DNA of 64,000 nt, taken from positions 567,959 to 631,958 of the forward strand of contig NZ_AZSJ01000003.1 in the NCBI RefSeq assembly GCF_000516555.1, read 5' to 3'. The notes beneath the pieces were generated by a model. It was not told the DNA's origin and ran no database searches. It saw only the letters and a list, made by a program, of their open reading frames with translations. Positions 8,998-17,605 of the stretch are shown in pieces (the first letter of the stretch is position 1; every line of letters begins with the position of its first letter). A program made the position numbers and the translations under genes. This DNA comes from Afipia sp. P52-10 (GTDB taxonomy: Bacteria; Pseudomonadota; Alphaproteobacteria; Rhizobiales; Xanthobacteraceae).

Positions 8998-9849
8998 GTG
9001 AATCTCGAGGCCGTTCGTCATTTTCGCTTCACCCCGACCGAGCATCGCTACACGCGCCGCGACACCATGCTCTATGCACTCGGCCTCGGCTATGGCGCCA
9101 ATCCGACCGACCCGCGCCAACTCAAATTCGTCTACGAAGATGGCTTGCAGGCTGTCCCCTCGATCTGCTGCGTGCTCGCACACCCGGGCTCGTGGATCAG
9201 CGATCCAGCCCTCGGCGCCAACTACCTGAAGCTGCTGCACGGCGAGCAGCGTTTCGAAATTCATCACCCGATTCCCGCAGAGGGGACGGTTGTCGGCACC
9301 TACGCGATCGTCGCCGTCGAGGATAAAGGCGCTGACAAGGGGGCCATTCTCCATCAATCGAAAACATTACACGACAAGGCTTCAGGGACGCTCCTCGCTA
9401 CGGTCAGCAGCGTTCTCTTCCTGCGTGGTGATGGCGGTTGCGGCAGCTTTGGCGAGGTTCCTGCCGCTGCAGCAGCCCTGCCGGACGGCAAACCTGGGCA
9501 AAGCTGCGACATTCAAACCCTACCTCAGAGCGCACTGATTTATCGCTTGAGCGGGGACTACAATCCAATCCATGCGGATCCCGTCGCGGCAAGGAAGGCC
9601 GGCTTCGACCAACCGATCCTGCATGGCCTCTGCACCTTGGGTCTCGCCACACGCGCCATCCTGTCGACATTCACCGACGACGATCCCGCACAGCTGAAGT
9701 CGTTGTTTGTCCGTTTCAGCAAGCCGGTTTTTCCGGGCGAAACCATCCGCACCGAATTCTTCCCTAACGGCAACGAAGTCCGCTTCCGGTCGCGGGTTGT
9801 CGAGCGGGATACGGTCGTGCTCGATCGTTGCACCGCCGTCCTCGGCTAA
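8998..9849 (+). CDS. MaoC-type double hot-dog enoyl-CoA hydratase 2
   Basis: Hydrates trans-2-enoyl-CoA to (3R)-hydroxyacyl-CoA. The 283-aa protein has an N-terminal hot-dog half (YTRRDTMLYALGLGYGANP, family signature) and a C-terminal half with the hydratase 2 motif SGDYNPIHADP. Asp187, Asn189 and His192 match the catalytic D-x-N-x-x-H pattern. The GTG at 8998 is chosen because GGGAGG lies 5 bp upstream and the protein then starts like its family. An in-frame ATG at 8947 is possible, but translation from it would begin only 8 bp after operator 2. The two SDRs on the opposite strand could perform the next oxidation. Confidence 0.87.
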   Translation: MNLEAVRHFRFTPTEHRYTRRDTMLYALGLGYGANPTDPRQLKFVYEDGLQAVPSICCVLAHPGSWISDPALGANYLKLLHGEQRFEIHHPIPAEGTVVGTYAIVAVEDKGADKGAILHQSKTLHDKASGTLLATVSSVLFLRGDGGCGSFGEVPAAAAALPDGKPGQSCDIQTLPQSALIYRLSGDYNPIHADPVAARKAGFDQPILHGLCTLGLATRAILSTFTDDDPAQLKSLFVRFSKPVFPGETIRTEFFPNGNEVRFRSRVVERDTVVLDRCTAVLG

Positions 9850-10067
9850 ACGCGCGCCAGCAAGACGCGGGGTTCATGACAGCGGGACACTTCGGACAGC
9901 CTGCGAACGCCAGACGAGACTGCCGATCGTGGCCCAGCCCCTGGACTTGAACCCGCCTCGCGGAGTATCCCCGGCAAACGAAGCTGCGCGATGGAATCGT
10001 TGCCGGTCACCGAATTTGGCCGGCTGGCGTTGCAGGCGCGTTGCATCTCGCTGGAGCATCCGCGCAC

Positions 10068-10607
10068 ATGCCGTCCGTTGTGAAGTCTGCCACAAAATCT
10101 GTTCCGAAGACCCCGCCTGCAAATCGTCCCGCAAAAGCGGGCGACTTTCGCATCGGCTTCCTCGTCCATGACGTTTCACGCTTGCGTAAGACCCTGTTCG
10201 ACCAGGAGATGAAGCACCTTGAGATCACCCGCTCGCAGTGGTGGGTGCTGGCGCAATTGTCCCGCGAAGGACGTGCCGAGGGGATGTTGCAGACGGAACT
10301 CGCCCGGGTGGTTGACGTCGGCAAGGTTGCGATCGGCGGGCTGATCAACCGTCTGGAGGCAGGCGGATTCGTCGTGCGCGCCGTCGATAAATCGGATCGG
10401 CGGGCGCAACGCGTCCGCATAACCAAGCTCGGTCACGCCGTGCTCGAGCAGATGAGCAGCGTCGGACGCAGGCTCAATATCAACACGTTCGCGGATATTT
10501 CCGAGAAGGATATCGCGACAACCGAGCGAGTGCTCGCGGCGATGAAGAATAATATCAAGCAGATGATCGAAGCCCCTGCGGGCGGCAACGCGCGCCGCCG
10601 CAGGTAA
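10068..10607 (+). CDS. MarR-family transcriptional regulator
   Basis: A 179-aa protein with a MarR winged helix: ITRSQWWVLAQL, the recognition region GMLQTELARVVDVGKVAIGGLINRLEAGGFV, and the wing DKSDRRAQRVRITKLGH (the D-x-R-x-x-x-V-x-L-T motif with Ile for Leu). A basic lysine-rich N-terminal arm of about 25 residues precedes it. MarR proteins often repress divergent catabolic genes and respond to CoA thioesters or aromatic acids. It is the only regulator in the SDR/MaoC module, so it is the leading candidate for the palindromes at 8765 and 8914. It converges with the acyl-CoA dehydrogenase at 10622. Confidence 0.87.
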   Translation: MPSVVKSATKSVPKTPPANRPAKAGDFRIGFLVHDVSRLRKTLFDQEMKHLEITRSQWWVLAQLSREGRAEGMLQTELARVVDVGKVAIGGLINRLEAGGFVVRAVDKSDRRAQRVRITKLGHAVLEQMSSVGRRLNINTFADISEKDIATTERVLAAMKNNIKQMIEAPAGGNARRRR

Positions 10608-10621
10608 CGTTGCGGCGGGTA

Positions 10622-11782
10622 TCAGCGGTTGGTTTTCACGCGGCTGAAGAGGTCGCGGCTGATGATCTGCTTCATGACCTCAACCGCTCCGCCGGCGATC
10701 CTGGTAATGCGCGCGTCGATATAGGCACGCGCGATCGGATACTCGGTCATATAGCCGTAGCCGCCGAAGAATTGCAGACATTGGTCGACGACCTTGCACT
10801 GCAGTTCGGTGGACAGCATTTTCACCTTCGCCGCGTCGACGGGCGTGAGCTCGTCGCGCATGAAGCGCTCCATACACCAATCGACGAACACGCGCACAGC
10901 CGTTGTTTCCGCATCCAGCGCCGCCAGCACGAACTGCGTGTTCTGGAAGTCGGCAATGGTGCCATCGAACGCCTTGCGCTCCGCTGTATAATCGACCGTC
11001 CATTCGATGGCTCGTTCAGCCACCACGATGCTCCGCACCGCCTGAACCAGCCGCTCGCGCGCCAGTTTGGTCATCAGCATGGAGAAGCCCTTGTTCTCCT
11101 CACCAAGGCGATTGCCGACCGGAACGCGGATGCCTGAGTAGAACAGCTCGGATGTGTCCTGCGCCTTCATCCCGATCTTGTCGAGATTCCGACCGCGTTG
11201 AAAGCCAGGACGATCGGCCTCCACCAGGATCAGACTGACGCCCTTCGCACCAGCATCGGGATCGGTCTTGCAAGCGGTGACGGTGAATGTGCAACTCTGG
11301 CCGTTGGAGATGTAAACCTTTTGGCCATCGATGACGTATGCGTCGCCGTCGCGTTTTGCGCGGGTGCGGATGTTCTTCAGATCACTGCCGGCGCTCGGTT
11401 CGGTCATGGCGATCGCTCCGATCGCCTCCCCCTTCACCATCCGCGGCAGCCACTTGCGTTTGAGTTCCTCATTGCCCCAGGACAGGATGTAGGGCGCCAC
11501 CATCTCCGAATGAATCATAAATCCGGGACCGCTCATGCCGGCGCGCGCGAGTTCCTCGATCACCACCGCGTTGTAGAGCCAGTCCGCGCCGGAGCCGCCA
11601 TACTCCTCAGGCAGATCACAGCAGAGCAGCCCGAGTTCGCCCGCCTTCGCCCAGATCGGCTTCGGGACGACGCCGTCGATTTCCCACTGCGCATGATGCG
11701 GGACGAGCTCGCTCTCGACGAAACCACGGACAGTCGCGCGGAAGTCTTCGTGTTCCGGCGAGAAGAGAGTGCGTTTAACCAT
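10622..11782 (-). CDS. Acyl-CoA dehydrogenase, long-chain/LCAD-like active site
   Basis: A 386-aa FAD acyl-CoA dehydrogenase with AMTEPSAGSDLKNI and a C-terminal FGGYGYMTEYP segment. At the position where most family members have YEG, this protein reads IAGGAVEVM, so the usual catalytic Glu is missing there. A Glu is present in the G-helix segment KLARERLVQA (Glu243), the position used by LCAD and isovaleryl-CoA dehydrogenase. It therefore probably remains active. The start at 11782 follows the CitE-like gene's stop by one base, so the two are translationally coupled. It is the last gene of the nine-gene operon from 19718. Confidence 0.87.
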   Translation of the reverse strand: MVKRTLFSPEHEDFRATVRGFVESELVPHHAQWEIDGVVPKPIWAKAGELGLLCCDLPEEYGGSGADWLYNAVVIEELARAGMSGPGFMIHSEMVAPYILSWGNEELKRKWLPRMVKGEAIGAIAMTEPSAGSDLKNIRTRAKRDGDAYVIDGQKVYISNGQSCTFTVTACKTDPDAGAKGVSLILVEADRPGFQRGRNLDKIGMKAQDTSELFYSGIRVPVGNRLGEENKGFSMLMTKLARERLVQAVRSIVVAERAIEWTVDYTAERKAFDGTIADFQNTQFVLAALDAETTAVRVFVDWCMERFMRDELTPVDAAKVKMLSTELQCKVVDQCLQFFGGYGYMTEYPIARAYIDARITRIAGGAVEVMKQIISRDLFSRVKTNR

Positions 11783-11783
11783 G

Positions 11784-12680
11784 CTATTGACCTCTGCGTT
11801 GATATTGTTCGTGCATTTCGAGCACCTTGCGCGCTTGCTTGAGGTGCGGAATGTCCAGCATCTTGCCATCGAGGCCGACGGTGCCGGTCGCGGATTGGGC
11901 TTCAAATGCCGCGATCACGCGTCTGGCGAGATCGACATCCTCCGCCGATGGCGCGAACGCCTCATTGATGATGGCCACCTGATCCGGGTGGATGGCGATA
12001 CGGCCGGTAAATCCCTCTCGCGCCGCCGCTCTGCAGGACTTACGCAAGCCCTCGCTGTCCTTGAAATTCACATACAGCGTTTCGACGGCCTGAATGCCTA
12101 CGGCCTTGGCTGCGAGCAGCATGGTCGAGCGTGCCCAGCGGTAGGTGAGCGCCCATTCGCCGCTTTCGTCGGTGTTGGTGGCCGCGCCGATCGCTGCACT
12201 CAGGTCTTCGGCTCCCCAGGTCAGGCCGAGCAAGCGCGGCAGCTTGGCGGATACAAAGTCGTTCAGGCGCAAAGGCGCGACCGGGGTTTCCGTCGCGACA
12301 GGCATGATGCGTACGTGACCCGGCGCAACGCCGTCGCGAATCTCGAGGGCCTCGAGATGATGACTGAGCCGCAGCACATCGGCGGGCCCATCGATCTTGG
12401 GCAGCATGATGCCGTCCGGCGCGCCACCAACCACGGCCGCGAGATCCTTCAGCGACGACGGATCATCGAGCGGATTGATGCGCACCCAGAGCTCGGAGTT
12501 GCGCTTGCCGGGCGGCCGTTGATCAAGAAACGCACGCACCTTGGCCCGCGCGATCTCCTTGTTACTCGCCGCGACCGAATCCTCGATATCCAGGATAAGC
12601 GCGTCGGCCCCTGCGGCGTCGGCCTTGCCGAGCTTCTTGTCGCTGTCGCCAGGGATGAAAAGCCAGGAACGGAGGTTCAT
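11784..12680 (-). CDS. HpcH/HpaI (CitE-like) CoA-ester lyase
   Basis: A 298-aa TIM-barrel lyase with RSWLFIPGDSDKKLGKA, the metal/acid segment DALILDIEDSVA, the arginine in LWVRINPLDD, MLPKIDGPADV and GLTWGAEDLSAAIGA. These are the conserved blocks of citramalyl-CoA / malyl-CoA / citryl-CoA lyase-like proteins that split a beta-hydroxyacyl-CoA. The start at 12680 carries GGAGG. In the same operon are a type III CoA-transferase and a MaoC hydratase with an HNP..LH motif. Together these match the transferase-hydratase-lyase trio of itaconate degradation, so citramalyl-CoA or a homologue is a reasonable substrate guess. Confidence 0.85.
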   Translation of the reverse strand: MNLRSWLFIPGDSDKKLGKADAAGADALILDIEDSVAASNKEIARAKVRAFLDQRPPGKRNSELWVRINPLDDPSSLKDLAAVVGGAPDGIMLPKIDGPADVLRLSHHLEALEIRDGVAPGHVRIMPVATETPVAPLRLNDFVSAKLPRLLGLTWGAEDLSAAIGAATNTDESGEWALTYRWARSTMLLAAKAVGIQAVETLYVNFKDSEGLRKSCRAAAREGFTGRIAIHPDQVAIINEAFAPSAEDVDLARRVIAAFEAQSATGTVGLDGKMLDIPHLKQARKVLEMHEQYQRRGQ

Positions 12681-12750
12681 CGTTAAGTCTCTGATTGAAG
12701 TGGAGCGCCAGCGCAGCGGTCGTCTGGCGCCCAATGGTTGAGGTGATCGC

Positions 12751-13755
12751 TTAGTCGCCGATCTTCAGGACGACGCGTCCGGTCGATTTTCGCGCCACGA
12801 TGGAATCGAAGGCATCGACAAATTTCTCCAGCGGATACTGCTGGGAATCGAGCGGCGCCAGTTCGCCCGCAGCGATATGGGAGAGCAAGGTCTCCATCAT
12901 CGCCGCAAGCCGTCCCGCATAGGCGGCGCGCTCGTCGGTCAATCCCCATCCGAGATAGAGGCCGAAGTTGAAGCCAATCACATCGATGTTCTTCACCAGC
13001 AGAATGTTCGCTGGAATTTGCGGAATCGTCCCGCTCGCAAAGCCTATGACAATGACTTTGCCTTCCGCCTTCACGCAACGGAGCGCTTCGTTGAACAGAT
13101 CGCCGCCGACAGGATCGTAGACGATGTCGACGCCACGACCTCCGTTCAGCGCCTTGATCCGCTTGCCGAGATCGGGCCCACCATGCACGAGACCACAATC
13201 CGCACCCTGGGCGATCGCAAGATCGACACGCTGCGGACTTCCGGCAATCGCGATCACTTTGGCCCCGGCCAGCCGGCCCAGTTGCACGGCGGTCAACCCT
13301 ACACCCCCCGCTGCGCCATAAACAGCGAGCGTCTGTCCACGCATCAAACCGCCCCGCCAATGCAACGCCGCATAGGACGTCCCATAGCTAAGCGGCACAT
13401 GGACGGCGGCGGCAAGATCGACGCCGTCGGGCACAGGCCAGGTGGTCAATGCGGTCGCGACCGCCTCCTCGGCGTAGCCGCCCCAGTCGAGCGAAGCAAC
13501 GACGCGATCGCCGGGTTTGAACGCCTTGACGTCGCTCGCAACCTCCAGCACATGGCCCGCCACTTCCGTACCGGGAACGAACGGCAGCGGCGGCTTGCGC
13601 TGATATTTGCCGGCGACGACCAACGTCGTTCCAAAGCCCACGGTCGCATACTTCACCGCGATACGCACTTGCCCCGGACCAAGACGCGGTCCGGGAATGT
13701 TCGTCAACGTCAACTCGCTATAGTGAGCCCACCGCTCACAAACCACTGCTCTCAC
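12751..13755 (-). CDS. Quinone-oxidoreductase-like MDR family dehydrogenase (NADPH:quinone/enoyl reductase)
   Basis: A 334-aa zinc-independent medium-chain dehydrogenase. It has a GroES-like N-terminal domain with FVPGTEVAGHVLEVASDVKAF and GDRVVA, and the NADP-binding motif VYGAAGGVGLTAVQLGRLAGAKVIA. There are no structural-zinc cysteines, as in QorA-type proteins. I use a GTG start at 13755 with CGGAGA upstream; the 83 additional upstream codons in frame would overlap the Bug gene at 13779 and are not protein-like. Within the operon it could reduce or saturate a CoA-bound or free unsaturated intermediate. Confidence 0.83.
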   Translation of the reverse strand: MRAVVCERWAHYSELTLTNIPGPRLGPGQVRIAVKYATVGFGTTLVVAGKYQRKPPLPFVPGTEVAGHVLEVASDVKAFKPGDRVVASLDWGGYAEEAVATALTTWPVPDGVDLAAAVHVPLSYGTSYAALHWRGGLMRGQTLAVYGAAGGVGLTAVQLGRLAGAKVIAIAGSPQRVDLAIAQGADCGLVHGGPDLGKRIKALNGGRGVDIVYDPVGGDLFNEALRCVKAEGKVIVIGFASGTIPQIPANILLVKNIDVIGFNFGLYLGWGLTDERAAYAGRLAAMMETLLSHIAAGELAPLDSQQYPLEKFVDAFDSIVARKSTGRVVLKIGD

Positions 13756-13778
13756 ATCGGTCTCCGTCTGACCGCCGA

Positions 13779-14771
13779 CTACTCGAATTTGATATCCGAT
13801 AGGTTGGCGATGATCTTCTGCCAGCGCGCCATCTCGTCTCGGGTGGCGCGATCGGCTTCGTCTACCAGCAGACCGGTCGGTTCGATACCCAGGCTGGCCA
13901 TCTTGGCGTTGAACTCCGGCGAGCGGACGATCTTCTGAATCTCCACGGAGAGCTTGTCCACGATCGGCTTCGGGGTCTTGCGTGGCGCGAACACGCCCCA
14001 CCACGGCGAGAACGGCTCAAGACCGGCGATGCCCTGCTCCGCAAACGTCCCGACCTCCGGCAACAGAGCAGACCGCTTCGAGCCGGTGACGGCGACCGGC
14101 TTGATCTGGTTACCCTGCACGAGCGGCGCGGCCGAACCGATGTCGGCGACGCCGGTCAGGATCTGCCCGCCGACCAGATCCTGCAGTTCCGGTGCGACGC
14201 CCTTATAAGGAATGTGCACCATCTTCACGCCGCTTTGCTTGATCATGTGCTCGTTGAGAATGTGCGCGCTCGATCCCGTACCGTAGGAGCCATAGTTGGC
14301 GCTCGCCGGCTTCGCCTTGGCGATCTCCAGCACATCTTTCAGGTTCTTCGCCGGCGTGTTGCTGCTGACATAGAGAACCAACGGCGTCGATCCCAGATGC
14401 GAGACGGTGATCAGATCCTGCTGCACATCGTACGGAACGTTCTTCATCGTGAAAGGTACGGTGACGATCGGCGTACTTGTGGTCACCAGCAGCGTGTAAC
14501 CGTCCGGGTCGCTCTTCGCGACCGCTGCAGTGCCGATCATCAGCGAGCCGCCCGGACGGTTTTCCACGATCACCGGCTGCCCGATCGACTGAGTAAGCTT
14601 GTCCGCGACCAGCCGCGCGACGATGTCGCTCGGTCCGCCGGCACTCGCCGGCACAATGAACTTGACGACCCGCGACGGATATTGATCCGCGCTCTGGGCC
14701 ATTGCCGCGCTCGCTCCCATCAACGCCACCGCTGCAATTGCCGCTCGGACGACCATCTTTCCGAATACCAT
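13779..14771 (-). CDS. Bug/TctC-family periplasmic solute-binding protein
   Basis: A 330-aa secreted protein: signal peptide (VRAAIAAVALMGASAAMAQSADQYPSR), then the family opening VKFIVPASAGGPSDIVARLVAD. The ligand-loop patterns NRPGGSLMIGTAAVAKSDPDGYTLL and VKMVHIPYKGVAPELQDLVGGQI follow. Bug proteins bind carboxylates for tripartite tricarboxylate transporters or act as sensors. No TctA/TctB membrane subunit is present. The gene has GGGAGGGG upstream of the ATG and lies in tandem with a second Bug gene, suggesting the operon's substrate is a carboxylic acid. Confidence 0.9.
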   Translation of the reverse strand: MVFGKMVVRAAIAAVALMGASAAMAQSADQYPSRVVKFIVPASAGGPSDIVARLVADKLTQSIGQPVIVENRPGGSLMIGTAAVAKSDPDGYTLLVTTSTPIVTVPFTMKNVPYDVQQDLITVSHLGSTPLVLYVSSNTPAKNLKDVLEIAKAKPASANYGSYGTGSSAHILNEHMIKQSGVKMVHIPYKGVAPELQDLVGGQILTGVADIGSAAPLVQGNQIKPVAVTGSKRSALLPEVGTFAEQGIAGLEPFSPWWGVFAPRKTPKPIVDKLSVEIQKIVRSPEFNAKMASLGIEPTGLLVDEADRATRDEMARWQKIIANLSDIKFE

Positions 14772-14823
14772 TCCAACCCCTCCCGCCCTGTTGTTATTGA
14801 TCTTGTTCTAGAACAGCCTCGAC

Positions 14824-15801
14824 TCAATCCGACGTTGCACCGGAGCTCTTGACCAGCGGCGTCCACTTGTCGATTTCGGCAGCAATGAATTTATCGAAAT
14901 CCGCGGCATTGAGCGGCGCTGCATCCGAACCGATGTTGCGGAAACGCTTGATGGTTTCCTCCGTCTTCAACGCCGCGTTGATCTCGTCAGAGACGCGGTT
15001 GATCACTTCGCGCGGCGTCGCAGTCGCAGCCGACACGCCATACCAGCTAAACATATCAAAATCGGGAACGCCGGCTTCCTGCAGTGTCGGTATATCGGGA
15101 AAGAGCGGCGACCGCCGCGCTTGCGACACCGCGAGGATTTTCAAGTTTCCGGATTGAACGTTGCTGATCACCACCGGCAGGTTCTCGACCGAGAACATCA
15201 CGTCGTTCCGCAACAAGGCCGTCAGATTGGCCGCGGTGCCTTTATAAGGGACATGCGTCAGCTCGACGCCGAGCCGCTGGCCCAGCAGCAGACCGCTCAG
15301 GTGAGATGTCGTACCTGGGCCCGCCGATCCGAAGAAGGCCTTCGCAGGGTCTGCTTTCACACGTTCCAAGAACTGCTGGACATTGGAGATTCCCGTATTC
15401 GCAGGCACCACCAGGGCGTTGGTCACAGTGCAGAGGCGCGCGACTCCCGGCAACTCGGTCTTTGGGTTGAACGGAAAATTCTTATAGAGCGGAACGCCGA
15501 TCGCATTTGAGGCGACGTTGCTGATGAAGAAGGTATGCAGGTCGGTCGCCTTGGCGGCGGCGGCCGCACCGGTGGTGCCTCCCGCGCCGGTGAGATTTTC
15601 GATGATGAAAGGTTGACCGAACTTGTCCCGCAGGCGCTGCTCAACGAGGCGGAAGGCGATGTCGCTGCCGCCACCTGCCGAACCGCCGGAGATCACCCGC
15701 ACCGGCTTGGTCGGCCACTGCGTTTGCGCGCCGGCTCGGCCGATGAATGGAATCGCAAACATCCCCTGCAACAAAGCCCTGCGGCCGATTTCAAAACCCA
15801 T
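14824..15801 (-). CDS. Bug/TctC-family periplasmic solute-binding protein
   Basis: A 325-aa paralogue of the downstream gene. The N-terminus FEIGRRALLQGMFAIPFIGRAGAQ has a pair of arginines before the hydrophobic stretch and may be a Tat rather than a Sec signal. The mature part begins WPTKPVRVISGGSAGGGSDIAFRLV and carries NLTGAGGTTGAAAAAK and VELTHVPYKGTAANLTALL, typical of the family. GGGGGAAA precedes the start codon. A 12-bp perfect palindrome, TGTTCTAGAACA, lies at 14804-14815 in the 52-bp gap after this gene. The substrate is unknown. Confidence 0.9.
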   Translation of the reverse strand: MGFEIGRRALLQGMFAIPFIGRAGAQTQWPTKPVRVISGGSAGGGSDIAFRLVEQRLRDKFGQPFIIENLTGAGGTTGAAAAAKATDLHTFFISNVASNAIGVPLYKNFPFNPKTELPGVARLCTVTNALVVPANTGISNVQQFLERVKADPAKAFFGSAGPGTTSHLSGLLLGQRLGVELTHVPYKGTAANLTALLRNDVMFSVENLPVVISNVQSGNLKILAVSQARRSPLFPDIPTLQEAGVPDFDMFSWYGVSAATATPREVINRVSDEINAALKTEETIKRFRNIGSDAAPLNAADFDKFIAAEIDKWTPLVKSSGATSD

Positions 15802-15851
15802 GACGATTTCCCCCTTCGTTATAGTGTTCTGCTGACTCCTGCGCCTGTTGC

Positions 15852-17039
15852 TCAGGCGATAATCTTTGCGCGGCGCAATTCTTCGATCCGACCGTGCGGC
15901 AATCCTATTTCGGCCAGCACCTCATCAGTGTGCTGACCATGCGTCGGCGGCGGCAACCCGACCTTGCGCGGCTGTTCGTTGAAGAGGATCGGCTGCGCGA
16001 TTCCCTTCATTGCCCCCGCAACCGGGTGCTCGTATTCCACAATCATTCCGGTGGATTTCGTGTGCGGATGATCCAACAGCTGCGCAAGCGAATTGATCGG
16101 CGAGCACGGCACACCGATCTTCGCCAGCGTCTCGTCCCAATCAGCCACCGGCCGTTTGGCAATCGCCGTCTGAACATGACCGAGCGTCTCGGCGCGATGC
16201 GCCACGCGATCCGCGTTCGTGCGGAATTTCGGATCGTCGACAATTGCCTCCAGCCCAGCGACGCTGCAGAACTTACGCCAGAGATTGTCGTTGGCGACGC
16301 CGATCATGATCGGCCCGTCAGCAGCCTCGAAGGCTTGATAGGGACATAACGACTCGTGGCTCGATCCACATTTCGGCGGCTGTACACCACGCTCCCAGAA
16401 CGTCTGCAGATTGTAGCCGAGCAGACCGATGGCGGTTTCCAGAAGCGATACACGAACCGTGCTGCCCTTTCCGGTCTTCTGCCGTTCGATCAGTGAAGCC
16501 AGGATGCCGCTGAATGCGTGAGAGCCCGTCATCTGATCGATCGGCGAGATCGGACTGCGAATGTAACCCCCGCCCTCGTCTCCGGTGAGAGCCATCACGC
16601 CGCTGAATGCCTGCAGGATGACGTCATAGCCCGGCGAATTCTTCAACGGTCCGGTGCGGCCAAAGCCGGAAATGCTGCAGTAGATCAATCTCTCGTTCGC
16701 GGCTTGGAGAGTCCCGGCATCAATGCCCAGTCGCTCCGCCACACCGGTTCCGAAGCTTTCGATGGCGACGTCCGCTTGCCTGGCAAGCTCCTGGGCGATC
16801 TTGCGTCCTTCATCGCTCTTCATATCGAGCGCAATGCTGCGCTTGTTGCGATTGGCGCTGACGAATACCGTTCCGAGACCGGCCGCCCGGAATGGCGGCC
16901 AGCCGCGCGTTTCGTCGCCCAGTCCGACAGGCTCCACCTTGATGATATCGGCGCCGAGATCGCCAAGATACTGCGAGCACAACGGCCCCGCGAGCACCTT
17001 GGAAAAATCGAGCACCTTGACTCCAGCTAACGGCTTCAT
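15852..17039 (-). CDS. CaiB/BaiF family (class III) CoA-transferase
   Basis: A 395-aa protein opening with LAGVKVLDFSKVLAGPLCSQYLGDLGADIIKVE, the hallmark of formyl-CoA transferase relatives. SANRNKRSIALDMKS and the PISPIDQMTGSHAFSG segment follow. Asp168 in the latter aligns with the catalytic aspartate that forms the acyl anhydride intermediate. These enzymes move CoA from a donor such as succinyl-CoA to a free acid, giving the entry step for the pathway encoded in the same operon. The acceptor acid cannot be named. AAAGG lies upstream of the ATG. Confidence 0.88.
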   Translation of the reverse strand: MKPLAGVKVLDFSKVLAGPLCSQYLGDLGADIIKVEPVGLGDETRGWPPFRAAGLGTVFVSANRNKRSIALDMKSDEGRKIAQELARQADVAIESFGTGVAERLGIDAGTLQAANERLIYCSISGFGRTGPLKNSPGYDVILQAFSGVMALTGDEGGGYIRSPISPIDQMTGSHAFSGILASLIERQKTGKGSTVRVSLLETAIGLLGYNLQTFWERGVQPPKCGSSHESLCPYQAFEAADGPIMIGVANDNLWRKFCSVAGLEAIVDDPKFRTNADRVAHRAETLGHVQTAIAKRPVADWDETLAKIGVPCSPINSLAQLLDHPHTKSTGMIVEYEHPVAGAMKGIAQPILFNEQPRKVGLPPPTHGQHTDEVLAEIGLPHGRIEELRRAKIIA

Positions 17040-17064
17040 TGATCGCCTTTCGAACTCACTGTCT

Positions 17065-17529
17065 TTACGTGCTGGCTTTCGGCTTCTTCTTCATCAGCGC
17101 GGAGCGCTTGCAGGTCGCGACCAATTCGTTGCGCTGGTTGAACGCCTCATGCAGGAAGATGGTGATGCCCGCATCGGGACGCGATCGGCTCTCGCGCAGC
17201 TCCGCCACGGTCGAGCGCACATGAATCGTATCGCCATGGAACAAGGGCCGCGGAAATCGAACCTCGTCCCAACCGAGATTGGCGACGGTGGTGCCTAGCG
17301 TCGTGTCGCCCACCGATATGCCGACCATCAAGCCGAGCGTGAAGGCGCTATTGACGATGCGTGCGCCGAATTCGGTTTCAGTGCGGCAATATTCCTCGTC
17401 GAGATGGAGCGCGGCGGGATTATGCGTCATCGCCGTGAAGAGGACATTGTCCATTTCCGTCAGCGTCCGACGGATCGGATGTTCGAACGTCTGCCCGACA
17501 GAAAACTCCTCGTAATACAATCCTGGCAT
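17065..17529 (-). CDS. MaoC-like hot-dog hydratase (itaconyl/mesaconyl-CoA hydratase-like)
   Basis: A 154-aa single hot-dog domain protein. The active-site stretch is AMTHNPAALHLDEEYCRTETEFG: Asn, Pro and His of the hydratase 2 motif are kept, but the usual Asp before NP is replaced. This substitution is seen in the MaoC proteins that sit beside CitE-like lyases and hydrate C5 unsaturated dicarboxyl-CoA esters. GAGG precedes the ATG at 17529, and a 25-bp gap separates the gene from the CoA-transferase. Function as a hydratase is likely; the exact substrate is inferred from operon mates. Confidence 0.8.
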   Translation of the reverse strand: MPGLYYEEFSVGQTFEHPIRRTLTEMDNVLFTAMTHNPAALHLDEEYCRTETEFGARIVNSAFTLGLMVGISVGDTTLGTTVANLGWDEVRFPRPLFHGDTIHVRSTVAELRESRSRPDAGITIFLHEAFNQRNELVATCKRSALMKKKPKAST

Positions 17530-17605
17530 TGCGGCCTCGCTTCTTGCTTCGCTTCTTCGTTGCTTTGCGTCCTACAGAACTGGAACTCCTGTTCGAAGGA
17601 CGGGA

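Noticed and set aside
14804-14815. LexA (SOS) box
   Set aside because: TGTTCTAGAACA lacks the CTG-N10-CAG spacing of gamma-type boxes and the GTTC-N7-GTTC direct repeat used in alphaproteobacteria.
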